Origin: Coptodactyla brooksi
Lineage: Eukaryota; Arthropoda; Insecta; Coleoptera; Scarabaeidae
Direction: 5' to 3'
Assembly (NCBI GenBank): GCA_033557675.1
Contig: JAWQRM010000679.1
Span: 1 to 20,499, forward strand
DNA: 20,499 nucleotides
Within the stretch, counting starts at the first letter, position 1; every line of letters starts with the position of its first letter. Below the pieces are notes generated by a model, which saw nothing but the letters and a program-made list of their open reading frames with translations, was not told where the DNA came from and did not search any database. This document shows, piece after piece, positions 9,395-18,360 of this stretch. The position numbers were made by a program, and so were the translations under genes.

Positions 9395-10840
9395 ATGATG
9401 CCACCTCAATCCACCACGAAGTGTAAGATGATCCTTCATGTAAAGATTATGAAGGCTCGCTCTCACGACAAGAAGAGGAAAACAATAAAACTTCTCAGAG
9501 ATCCTAGTGTAGATCAAAACAAGTTCTCTTATTTACAAGTATTGAGGTTTATTGATGAATCAACGCAAATAAATATTACTGAAAAATTAAAATATACGTC
9601 CACTGAATTGATGGATGGTTTTCTAACATAGCTTAACAATGACGAACCAAGTACGATAAATTTTACGAAGGATACAATGCCTTAGCATTGTACACAGATT
9701 TGAGCTTCTCCAGGTAAAATCATCAACAATTAAACAATTATTTAAGAAGCAAAAGTAAAATGCTATCATGATGCAATATCTGCGACAGATGTAAAAGCAA
9801 GTGTAAAACTTCAAGATATCTTAACTCATACCGTTAAACGAATTTTCAATGTAAATTTTCAATTGACTCTGCAAAGGACTCTATAAACGTATCAAAGGTA
9901 AAGGAATTGATATTATAGTTAAAATGGGGATATGACGGATTTTCGGGACACTCAGAATAGAAGTAAATTTTGGCTGGCGAAAATGATTTCTGATGTAAAT
10001 CTCTTCATTGCTTCTATGGTTCATTTAAAAATAATTCCCCCGAAACTACGTCAATTATTTGCGAAAAAAGTAAAACGAGAGAAGTTGTCAATGGGACAAA
10101 GAGTGAAATTTCTAATCAGAACATAAAGCTGTTTTGGTAAAATATGAAATGGTAGCAACAATGCTACATGGTAAGGTCGCTCAAGTATTGACAGATATTC
10201 CAACTCCTTCAACATTGCGTCCAACGCATCTTGCAAAGCCTTGCAAAAACAATTTAAAAGTTATCAAGAATAACCAAGACAGGTAAGAAGCATACAAATT
10301 CGGCCTCTCGACGTTAAATGCATATTTCATATAACTTGTTATTTAAAAAATGGTCCGCTAGAAGTGAAAAGGAGAAATTCGAAGGAAAGAAAAGACACAA
10401 GAAGTACAAAAGAAGTTCACGAAGAGATTGTGTCTTATTGTTGATCAACCTCATCAAGGAAGTGAATCAAGGAACACTGCAAGACATTTTTTCGGAAATT
10501 ATACTTATACTGCGAAACATTTCCGGAATAAACGAGCTCTTTCGGATTTTAGGCTATTTTACAAACAATGACTGGTGGAAAATCTATAAATCTAAAAAGG
10601 TTTGGAGATTACGTGCAAGCAACAATTGAATATTGTGTGCAGATATGCCTGCCTCTATACGTAAGGTATTGATGCATGGAGAGAGTAGAATAAAATATCA
10701 CTCCTTGTTACAGTAGGGATGCCTGTCAGAGGATACACAGGAGGCAAGGAATAAATATTATAAATTATACCGCTTGTATCCTGCTACCAAATGCTCAAGT
10801 GGAGATGAAACACATAACTACAATTTTATAGACTTTTAAC
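9395..10840 (+). pseudogene. Relic of a RAG1-like (Transib-type) DDE transposase
   Basis: Conserved blocks of this transposase type appear in the right order on the plus strand, spread over three frames. They are ALALYTDLSFSR (9679-9714), CYHDAISATDVKASVKLQD (9761-9817), KWGYDGFSGHSE (9922-9957), SDVNLFIASMVHLKII (about 9990-10035), VAQVLTDIPTPST (about 10174-10215), FGLSTLNAYF (about 10300-10330), LIVDQPHQGSESRNTARHFF (10434-10493), and MPASIRKVLMHG (10644-10679) followed by LSEDTQEARNKYYKLYR (about 10723-10773). The Asp of WGYDG would be the first catalytic acid and the SE..EARNK block holds the third, by analogy with RAG1. The ORF at 9395-9631 probably encodes the N-terminal part. In-frame stops and shifts throughout make it inactive. 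The cysteines expected after the LTDIP block are lost. A related insect transposase family with the same blocks is the alternative. Confidence 0.7.
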
Positions 10841-11170
10841 TTCGTATCTTCTTTTATAATTTAACAAAAATCAAATTCATGTTATTTTATACGAAATATT
10901 CCAACCTTCTAACGATGTATGTTTTGCTTTGCGATATTTAATAACATTTTATGTAGCTATAAGAGCTTATTTCTTCGTTACCTTTTATACCAAACTTCAA
11001 CCTTATACGGCTTCAAGTTTAAAAGGTATGAATTTTGACATGATTTAGGAATGCATATTATGTGTCTGCATTATATTCGTAAAATATTTTCATAAATACT
11101 ATATGTATGTTGGACTCCTGTCTAAGTTGGATGTATTTCTGAGTTTCACTGTATTTAATTGCAACCGAAA
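10840..11170. other. AT-rich spacer with an imperfect hairpin
   Basis: No gene. An imperfect hairpin lies at 10979-11028: TACCTTTTA (10979-10987) and AAACTT (10992-10997) pair with AAGTTT and TAAAAGGTA (11015-11028), with a 4-nt bulge on the left arm. It may be part of the 3' end of the preceding transposon relic, but no terminal inverted repeat could be assigned. Confidence 0.4.
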
Positions 11171-11174
11171 CAGT

Positions 11175-11350
11175 TACCTAAGAGTGCATAGTTATTAAAG
11201 TAAGAAAATTACTTTAAGAAGTAAGAAAATTACACTTAGAGAATATACACTTATCGAAAAAAGTCAATGCTAATATTCTAGTGTTTTGTTTTCAATTATA
11301 ATGGTGTGTGTATTTTTATAAATAAATCAATAGCATTATTTATTTATTGT
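11175..11350 (+). repeat. Direct repeat copy 1 bracketing the Penelope-like fragment
   Basis: Aligns along its length with 12050-12208. Shared strings include AGTGCATAGTTATTAAAGTAAG/AATGCATAATTATCAAAGTAAG, CACTTATC.AAAAAAGTC, TTTTGTTTTCA and TATTTTT.ATAAATAAA.CA. It carries an internal duplication of TAAGAAAATTAC (about 11200-11233) that copy 2 lacks. Same orientation as copy 2, about 870 bp apart. Confidence 0.7.
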
Positions 11351-11460
11351 CTGTTTTGCATGTCAAACCTTCTTTTGGAAGAAGGCTTGAAATTTAATAG
11401 ATTTCATGCCATAGTGAAAGCGAAGTCACCACTACACCAAAATATGAAAACAGGATGCTC

Positions 11461-11495
11461 GACGCACGTTTCGCTAACCAAGTTAGCACCATCAG
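11461..11495 (-). ncRNA. Degenerate hammerhead-like motif
   Basis: Read on the minus strand the sequence is CTGATGG (11495-11489), one extra base, stem II GCTAA/TTAGC with loop CTTGG (11487-11473), GAAAC (11472-11468), GTGC and GTC (11463-11461). Spacing is the same as in the 7008-7044 motif, and the downstream part GAAACGTGCGTC differs from GAAACGTACGTC by one base. The last core A of CTGATGA is replaced by G, which should abolish or greatly reduce cleavage. It lies downstream of the GIY-YIG fragment on the same strand, where a Penelope-like element carries its terminal repeat. Confidence 0.5.
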
Positions 11496-11779
11496 AAGCA
11501 ATGAAAGACTAACTACTAATTGGCGTAAGCCACTGCATATACTAAAAAGGCGACACTTCTTAATTGGTTTTTCGAAACAATTGGAGACCAATTAAGCATT
11601 TCCTTACCTTATCCCCACTACCCGTTAACGCCAATACTTCTTCGTATATCGTTTCTCGTCCCCGTCTTAAGAAGCCTAATGACACACAGCCCCTGACCCT
11701 ACACTTCACAACTGCCAACCCGTTCAACGTTTCCTCTAAATCTATTAAACCTAGTCTATCAAACTATACAGAGGGCGAA

Positions 11780-11990
11780 CCAGTATTGACCCTCTGTCTT
11801 TATTAAGTCTATTCGTACATTTAACAATTTTTATGTTTTCTACATTTATCCTTTGGTTGCTGTTCAAAGCATGTTCGGCAACATTAGATTTTTCGGTATG
11901 ACCATACTTTAAGTGAGCCATGTATTCTTCGAGCCTTGTTTGGACTGTCCTTTTGGTTTGCCACAATTATTAGCCAGTATTATCAGTGGG
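11780..11990 (-). pseudogene. GIY-YIG endonuclease fragment of a Penelope-like element
   Basis: Penelope-like retroelements encode a reverse transcriptase with a C-terminal GIY-YIG nuclease. The minus strand, from about 11966 down, reads WQTKRTVQTRLEEYMAHL then KYGHTEKSNVAEHALNSNQR then INVENIKIVKCTNRLNK. This matches the family pattern GQTKRS.KTRL.EH..... followed by KSA.AEHA....H.I and a D/N.I.I ....NR segment, where the R of TRL is the usual catalytic-domain arginine. The upstream GIY half is disrupted by stops and the frame leaves the family after NRLNK. No reverse transcriptase motif is found next to it. A hammerhead-like motif on the same strand 300 bp downstream supports the Penelope assignment. 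A plain GIY-YIG gene of another type is unlikely in this context. Confidence 0.65.
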
Positions 11991-12049
11991 AATAGATGCT
12001 CCTGAAGAATATCAACTAACTTAATAACCTGAATAATAATCTGAACACA

Positions 12050-12208
12050 TACGTAAGAATGCATAATTATCAAAGTAAGAAGATGCAGAATTATTAAATT
12101 AAACAAATGCACTTATCAAAAAAAGTCGCAACGCACATATTTTACTGTTTGTTTTCACGTTTAATGGTTTGCGTATTTTTAATAAATAAACAGTAGTATT
12201 TATTTATT
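12050..12208 (+). repeat. Direct repeat copy 2 bracketing the Penelope-like fragment
   Basis: Diverged duplicate of 11175-11350 (estimated by eye at about 70 percent identity). It lies upstream of the GIY-YIG fragment relative to that fragment's coding strand. It may be a terminal repeat of the Penelope-like insertion, or one of two independent MITE copies. Confidence 0.65.
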
Positions 12209-12228
12209 TTTGATTTTACCGTGAAGTT

Positions 12229-12258
12229 AAATATATTACCTATAAATATATTACCTAT
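12229..12258. repeat. 15-bp tandem duplication
   Basis: AAATATATTACCTAT occurs twice in immediate succession with no mismatch. Confidence 0.85.
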
Positions 12259-12412
12259 TAGTTATCTTAAAATTGGGCTATATTGATTTAACTACAAGAC
12301 AGCCACTTCCGGTAGCCATATCAAGACAGTCAACATATCCTACAGTTAAAATAATTGTAGATCTGTTCTGGGAAATTAATTAAATTTATTTTATTTATAT
12401 ATAATAATAATA

Positions 12413-12535
12413 TATAGATGTGCCAGTATGATTTCCCCACCGGATATCTCGGAATTGGGAAGACAATTTTGTTGCAAGACATGGTATAGGGTAAGCAATG
12501 GACTATATGGAAAACTAAAAGCTGGCATTAGCATA
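12413..12535 (+). repeat. Left terminal inverted repeat of the mariner-like element
   Basis: Inverted partner of 13556-13691. On the minus strand the transposase reading frame appears to continue into this repeat (after VYNTEPSTLQDMQLHIGD), so the repeat seems to contain the C-terminal coding sequence. Confidence 0.7.
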
Positions 12536-12544
12536 TCTCCGATA

Positions 12545-13166
12545 TGCAGTTGCATGTCTTGCAAGGTGGAAGGTTCAGTGTTGTAAACCTGTTAAATATC
12601 CCCAGAGAAAGAAATCGTTTGGACCATGTGTACCTATCCATGTGGAAAGGAAGAGAGGGTGGTTAGATTTGGAAAAGAAAATTGATAATGTCTACTTATT
12701 TGGGAACTGTTCATTTAGTAAGTGTGTGACAGTAAGAGCGTTATGCAAGTGCCCCATCCTGTTGAATGACCAAAGATTGTCAAATATGTAAAGGGTCCTC
12801 AAACAAGCCTCGTAGTATTTCGCTCAGAAAATGTAGGTACCTTTGACCAGATACTAGATCTTTGACTACACCAAACATTAACACCCCAAATGTTTTGAGC
12901 ATGAGTTTGTTGCATCCAATGGGAATTTTCATCTGCCCAATAATGGCAATTATGGCGGTTAGCAATTATTATGGAAACGTGATTCGTTGGACCATAATAT
13001 TTTTTATAACAGGTTGTTATCATCATATAAACCTGCTTGTATATTTGTTATAAAATAAAGTAAATCTTCTTGGATAGTCTGTAGGTCGTAGACCTTGTTG
13101 AAGATGAATTTTGAATGGATGAAATAACATGTCGACATATTCGTGTACTTCAAAGAACGACGGCAT
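12545..13166 (-). pseudogene. Broken mariner/Tc1-type transposase
   Basis: The likely start is the ATG at 13166 (MPSFFEVHEYVDML). After about 17 codons the frame jumps to HLQQGLRPTDYPRR, which in intact relatives follows the DNA-binding domains, so roughly the helix-turn-helix region has been deleted. Further on come KILWSNESRF (family WSDESRF; the first catalytic Asp is replaced by Asn), NRHNCHYWADENSHWMQQTH and NIWGVNVWC. After a frameshift come LVSGQRYLHFLSEILRGLFE and QQDGALA (family QQDGAPAH, second catalytic Asp kept). Next is NALTVTHLLNEQFPNK with a stop in place of the usual W, and near the C-terminus VYNTEPSTLQDMQLHIGD. Frameshifts and stops make it inactive. Family identity is supported by many ordered motifs. 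Confidence 0.8.
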
Positions 13167-13555
13167 TTTAAATGTAAACAGTATGTAACACTTAAATCGC
13201 AAAAGTATACAAATATGGAATAGTCACAAAATGATGACAGTTTAGACTGAATATACACCGGACTGTAACACAAACTGGCTCAAAAGCAATAACTGACAAG
13301 TAACTGACGAATCAATGACAGGTATTTGCAAACAACGACGTTTCATGCAAAGCATTCAATTGTGCGAACAGTAAATCTTGTGTGGCACTCTAGATTCGAA
13401 CGTATTTATTGATTTATTTCGAAAATTTTATTATAGAACCAAATTTTTTTTATACTCAAATGAAAGGAATAAATCAGAAGCTGTACAACGTTTACGAAAA
13501 AAGTATACTATTTCAATTAAAGAAATATAACTTGTTTTTTTTTTTTGGACACTCT

Positions 13556-13691
13556 GTATGTATGTCAATGCCAACTTTTAGTTTTCCATCTAGTCCTTTT
13601 CTTACCCTATACCACAGTTCTTGTCCTGCAACGATATCTCTTCACAATTCAAAAATATCCATTGGGGAATTCATACTGGGACACCTGTATA
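13556..13691 (-). repeat. Right terminal inverted repeat of the mariner-like element
   Basis: Inverted partner of 12413-12535. Just inside it, at 13547-13560, is a second terminus-like string GGACACTCTGTATG preceded by a T-run. This could be the original end of the transposase-bearing element, with 13561-13691 belonging to a second, inverted copy. The short plus open frame across this repeat (13409-13702) is not a separate gene. Confidence 0.7.
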
Positions 13692-13699
13692 ACATAATA

Positions 13700-14149
13700 T
13701 AACTATAACTGTTTACTATTAACTATTTATATAACATAATATAAATAAATAACAATACATAAATATAAATCTATAATAATATATAACTATAATTATAATT
13801 ATATAGTAATGCAATTCCAACTGCGATAATTTGCAATTCTTATGTAAGGATATACTTAATCTAATGAGGCTACATCACCGCAGCCTCAACGCTTCTGAAG
13901 TGGAAGAACAGAGAAATTATTTGAAGAGTGCTGCATGCGAACCAAACATTATAAAGTGAAGCGAATGTGTGAGAACTCTTGCGAAGAACTAATTACTACA
14001 GCTGCTCGCAAGATATAGCAAGACTAAAGTGCAGTGTTTAGCCCAGACAACGCATTGACTTTGGCTCTGGATGCTTACTTTTTCTTTAATGAAAATATAT
14101 AAATTCATTCATTTTCATTCTTTAATGAAAAATATATTTATATATTCCG

Positions 14150-14189
<40 letters not shown>

Positions 14190-14330
14190 CGTAAGATAAA
14201 CATATGTAGATATGTCGTGTTATGGGTAATAAATAAGATTCGACAGCAATACTGATATATCTTCTGTCAAGACAAATTTATAGCAAATGTTATGGGAGAA
14301 ATTGTGAATGACATATTCGTATTTAGGGCG
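13700..14330. other. AT-rich spacer, no gene
   Basis: Strongly AT-rich near 13690-13810 with TATAA-type repeats flanking the element end. A less AT-rich stretch at 13870-14080 has no recognisable motif. TTCTTTAATGAAAA is duplicated at about 14082 and 14118. Confidence 0.45.
14152..14187. repeat. AT dinucleotide microsatellite
   Basis: An uninterrupted AT repeat flanked on both sides by ATTCCG, which suggests expansion or duplication of a short ATTCCGAAATAT unit. Confidence 0.95.
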
Positions 14331-15620
14331 TACTCTGAAGTACATGAAAATAAAGCAGTAAAAACAGTTTAAAATACTTGGACATAGTCATGTCGTTCAC
14401 CATAAAATACCACATCCATTATGCAGTCTGACCTCCCTCCTCTTATATATAAACTCCTTTGGTGCAAAGAAATCCTGAGAGTATTCCACGTCAGCGAACT
14501 CTTACGAACAGCTGTTAATAAATTCCTCCTTCGTAGGCGAATAAAGTGAGCAGCCAAGACACGTGATGGCGCTTTTAAAGCGGCATCTCCTGCACGGTTG
14601 GCTGCCTGAGTGGTCGTGACGGTCGATCTTTGAGATTGTATTTTATAAAACTTACGCTCGCCCTAGGTAACAGCTGAAACCGCTTTCGAGATTGAATTAA
14701 TAAATTTTCTTACGAAGTACGCTTGCCGTTTTATTAAATCAATAAAAATAATTATTAACCGTCAACATTGATAAAGCTTCTTCTTAATTTCGAAATCATT
14801 ACCTAACATCCTCAAGCAGGTGTCGTACTAATGAATAATAATAAGTCTTCTATAGTTTTGAAAAGTTTCTGGATGTTGTTCTTATAAAGAACACGGATGG
14901 GTACATTATTCACTCTTTGAGCATTTATGCAGCGAGCGAAGTTTCTTCCGAAACTTTTAGAGAGGGTTCGTTTTCGATTTTGTGGAAACTTTGCTAAGTT
15001 ATAGCTATTGGAGCTCATTAAAGTTAGCGGTTTTACAGTTCCTTAAAATCGTTTTAAAAGTTATTCTAAGAGACTATTAATTATTAAAATTGTTGAAGGA
15101 CATGCAAGTTTTTCAATGGTGAAAATATATATTTCTTTAATTGCCTAATTAACACTATTGAGTTATATGCCAGCCATCACTCAGGCACAAAAATTAAGAG
15201 AGTTTAGGTATGGAGTAACAAACGCCAAGTTTGGTACAAATTTATATGTAGTGAATCATTATTGAATCACAATACAAACGAAACAGGGCAATTTATGATA
15301 TATACGTTCAAACTTATGAAATATATAATACAATATCACTCATTAATCGTACCAGAATAACTTTAGGCACACTTTATTTCATGTAGTTGGTAAATTATGT
15401 AGATACAATGGATGTGCAGTCTATTAGTGTCTGGACTGAATTTATTCAAATTTCTTCGCTCTTCGTCATGGACGATGAGCATAGAAAGCTTTCCACAACT
15501 ATAGCTACCAATCTATGCATACCATTTCAATATTGAGCTAATTAAAAACATTTTGTCCTTGTACATAAAGAAACGAGCCACCATATACTAGGTTCCCAGT
15601 ATCTGTTACACCATACATGA
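14330..15620. other. Unassigned; GC-richer block and two short open frames
   Basis: The block 14370-14740 is richer in G and C than its flanks and contains two partly similar stretches, AACAGCTG..TTAATAAATT with a CTTCGTAGGCG-like tail (14508-14540 and 14669-14722). It could be a solo LTR or other inserted DNA, but no paired copy is present. A minus frame of 68 codons at 14812-15018 is basic (KFPQNRKRTLSKSFGRNFAR) and unrecognised. The rest, 15020-15620, shows nothing I can name. Confidence 0.3.
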
Positions 15621-15635
15621 CTTTCTTTTACTTTC

Positions 15636-15736
15636 AATTATCACGTGTAAATTTAGCTGGCTAAATATTAAAACTATGTGGTAATATTATATTTAGTTTT
15701 AAAATTTAAGCAACTAAATTCACACGTATGATAATT
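15636..15736. repeat. 101-nt near-perfect hairpin
   Basis: The left arm 15636-15676 and the reverse complement of the right arm 15694-15736 agree along their whole length, apart from a 2-base bulge and about four mismatches. Outer segments are AATTATCA.CGTGTAAATTTAG against AATTATCATACGTGTGAATTTAG; inner segments are CTAAATATTAAAACTA against TTAAATTTTAAAACTA. The loop is 17 nt. Similarity stops abruptly at both outer ends. Size and shape fit a microRNA-like precursor or a very small palindromic MITE. Confidence 0.75.
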
Positions 15737-15984
15737 AGATGAGACAGGTAATGAAAGGATTATAATAAGGGACAGCATTATATTTAACTTTTTATTGTGG
15801 ATCATTGTTGTTGCCAAACAGATTAATTCATTTTGTTTATTAGGGTTTAACGAGTGGAGATATTTCAGGAACTTTAGGACAAATAACTCTGGATTGCTCG
15901 AGGGAAACTTGGGCTCCGGCCCCACCTAATGGAGAAGGGGTGGGTCCTAAGATAAATAAATGATGGTTAAGGGCACCACGTCTT

Positions 15985-16090
15985 TATTCCAAGATTCCCT
16001 GTGAACGCAACCCACTCCAAACCGACGATAAAAACGAAGCATCTACGATAGGCAATGAAAATATCTCCTTCCAAGAGAACAATTCGATTA
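15985..16090 (+). repeat. Member 2 of a diverged repeat pair
   Basis: Aligns with 2150-2235 through CAATGAAAATATCTCCTTCCAAGAG and upstream bases. The plus translation DDKNEASTIGNENISFQENN parallels the copy at 2.2 kb. A later shared string CAACAGATGA occurs at 16209 and at 2364. It is evidently another fragment of the same unidentified element. Confidence 0.6.
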
Positions 16091-16199
16091 TATTGAGGAA
16101 ACAAGTCAACAAATAGAAAACAATGTTTACATAAAGAAAAAAATATATACAATAATAATTATTTGTAATAATATTATACAGAGTTCGATAATTCTTATT

Positions 16200-17190
16200 T
16201 CAGTGACCAACAGATGATCCAACCAGTATATTATGCAAATAAGATGATCTAACTGCTAAATTCTGGTGCAGTACAGGCTTAAAACAGGTCCTTCAATATT
16301 AGAAAAACAAAAGGGACCAGAAATTGATTTGCATGCAAAGCAACACTAATTTACTAGGACTCTATAAAAAAGGTAGTAAGTATAACAAGGCTACCAAAAA
16401 AGAAATAATTCGATTATATAACTTACATTTTATTGCAAAAATGTTAAGAAGAAAAGCACAGGGCGAGATATCTTTTCAGGGCATTAAACCTAGATAATTG
16501 TACCTTTATGTTTTCGAAATTGCATATTTAGCTTTATCATTATTTGTGCTTACCCAGAATACAAAAATGCTCCCTAGTTATCTCTATCCATTGCTGACAT
16601 ATCTTGGAAGCAAACGCAACATTGGTGATTCAGAGCCCGTTCTAGTTTTGATCGTAGATATAACTTCTTATGTATCAAAAAATGAGTTTTTCATACGGTT
16701 TCCAAAACAAATAAAATATTTTAAAAAATGTTCGCCTTACCACAAAGATTAAGATATTTTGCAACGAGTTTTGCAATGATGATTTTTTAAGCATAAGGGG
16801 TTATTTTAGTTTTATAAGGAGGTTATTGTTATTTTGTTACTTGAGAATATCTTGTTTAATTACAGGAATATTTACTTTGTTAAGATGGAGAATTATAAAT
16901 CTCCAGGTCAGTGATTATTTTCTAAAAATTGGCTGCTTTTATACAATTATAAAAATTCCCAGCTATAAACCTTAAAAATGTTTTTTTTTTATTAATTGCA
17001 ATTACCGTGACGTACGTTACCAGTCATGATGTGTTAACGCTCATCTAAAAGAAAAACAGACACTCGAAATATTAGAGAGGAAAACATTGAAGAGTTATGG
17101 CGGAAAGAAATAAGTGGGAGACAAGAACAAATGCGGAACTGGATATGTGGTGAGATTAGAGAAACAAATGCTGAGAATACAAGGTTTTTA
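16200..17190. other. No identifiable gene
   Basis: AT-rich with one plus open frame (16498-16752) whose product starts with a hydrophobic stretch but has no family motif and begins at a weak start. The purine-rich stretch 17050-17185 has no open frame. I see no RNA gene. Confidence 0.35.
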
Positions 17191-17194
17191 ATAT

Positions 17195-17445
17195 ATCTTG
17201 ACGAATTGCTCTATTTGTACGAGAAGTATACTTATGCTATTTTATGTGATTAGTATGTCTGCCCTTCCGTCCGTCTGTAACAGCTATTTATAATTATTGT
17301 TACATTAAACAAATTAAAATTATATCTTATATATAAGCTAATCGCTGTACCTGATCAAAATAAACATACCCAACTACTACCTTTTATAGAGGATTAGTAG
17401 TTAGGCATGCTTATATGTATGTAGTTAGAATTAATATACGTTTTA
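17195..17445 (+). repeat. Dispersed repeat family R, copy C (partial)
   Basis: The region ACTTATGCTATTTTATG..TTAGTATGTCTGCCCTTCCGTCCGTCTGTAA (17230-17281) matches 7110-7150 in the same orientation, and the following GTACCTGAT..AA and ACTTCCTACC/ACTACTACC strings also align (7206 and 17349 regions). The R body seen at 1-690 is missing here, so the copy is truncated. Confidence 0.6.
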
Positions 17446-17451
17446 ATTTAA

Positions 17452-17497
17452 CCAAAATTGAAAAAAAAATCAAACCAAATTTGAAAAAAAAATCATT
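17452..17497. repeat. 23-bp tandem duplication
   Basis: CCAAAATTGAAAAAAAAATC and CCAAATTTGAAAAAAAAATC lie in direct succession with one mismatch in the core unit. Confidence 0.75.
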
Positions 17498-17539
17498 TTT
17501 TCAAAAGCGTCAAAGCTGTGGGACGTAGGCCTGATAAAT

Positions 17540-18350
17540 GATTGTTAAAGTGGCCTATAAGAACTCCAAACATGCAATGATATACAGGACGTTCTATTTA
17601 AAAATCTAAAATTGGGTATCTACTGATTGCCATAAACTGAACACCCCGTACATTTGAACATAGTTTCGAATTATGAAGAGTTCGATGCGATGCAAATTTT
17701 ATTGGAAGCTTTTTTTACTAGATATGATAGCAATAACAGAATTTCATAATAAATGGTCACGATTTAGGAGCATTGTATTTTTCCCAATAATGCTTATAAG
17801 TCGAGAACCCTTGACTCGAGCATGTACTGTCCATGTAGTTCTTCACTCACAATTTTATGCAATTTCTAAAAATATATTATATTGCAAAATTATACAAAAA
17901 AATCTTTCAGGGAAAATGCTGTAACTGTATAGATAATTTTCATGAAATGCTCATTTTGATTAGATCATATAGTGATTGCGATGTGATGCAACTTTTATTC
18001 GAAATATTTTCCTTAAAACCAAACAATTGTATGATGATTAAAATGTCCCCTAAATTCGGAAAGGAATTTAAAAATGTAATGATATAGAGGGCGTTCTACT
18101 TAAAAATCTGAAGTTGGATAGTGCTCAGAAAGAACTGAATGCCCTGTATATTTGAAAACAGTTTAAAATGATCATGAATTCAATTCACGTATTCTCATTT
18201 CATATTCTGAAACAGAATTTCAGAATAAATCATGATCCATAGAATTGTATTTCTTCCTATAATGGTTATAACTCGAGAACCGTGGATTTTAAGCTTATGC
18301 TACGCTTATGGTTTTTAACTCAAAATTTTATGTAGATTTCAAAACTGTAC
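17540..18350 (-). repeat. Dispersed repeat family R, copy D (left part)
   Basis: Inverted relative to copies A and B. It contains two 70-bp modules (17580-17652 and 18082-18151) and the R strings GAAGAGTTCGATG.GATGCAA (17677), a second ATGTGATGCAACTTTTATTCG (17981), and ATAA..CGAGAACC (17797 and 18269). The copy is cut at about 18350 by the palindromic element and continues at about 19205. At the cut, TTTTATGTAGATTTCAAAACTG corresponds to TTTTATGTAGATTGCAAAGTTG in copy E (20122), and the right side resumes GCAAAATGCTGAAAAAATC. Confidence 0.8.
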
Positions 18351-18360
18351 TTAGCAGCAT

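Larger units (their letters stand above)
12413..13691 (-). mobile_element. Mariner-like element with long terminal inverted repeats
   Basis: The left end (12413-12535) and right end (13556-13691) are inverted copies of each other. Examples are CCAGTATGATTTCCCCAC left and CCAGTATGAATTCCCCAA on the reverse complement of the right, then GGTATAGGGTAAG, then GGAAAACTAAAAGYTGGCATT in both. The right outer end read inward begins TATACAGGTGTCCCAG, the ACAGGGTGTCCC-type terminus common in insect Tc1/mariner relatives, and it abuts a TA. A broken transposase lies between the ends on the minus strand. At about 1.28 kb it is close to the size of an intact element, but it has lost internal coding sequence. 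The left end is degraded (TATAGATGTGCC). Confidence 0.75.

Noticed and set aside
11765..11805. ATACAGAGGG...CCCTCTGT inverted repeat as another 70-bp module
   Set aside because: The spacing is only about 14 bp and the interior lacks the module sequence. Only the ends look alike.
14600..14640. tRNA-like GC-rich stretch (GGTTGGCTGCCTGAGTGGTCG)
   Set aside because: It looks like a D-arm/A-box at first sight, but there is no B box (GGTTCRANYCC), no anticodon arm and no acceptor pairing around it.
17673..18087. Two plus-strand open frames in family R copy D
   Set aside because: The equivalent positions in copies A, B and E are not open in the same frame, so these are chance frames in repeat DNA.
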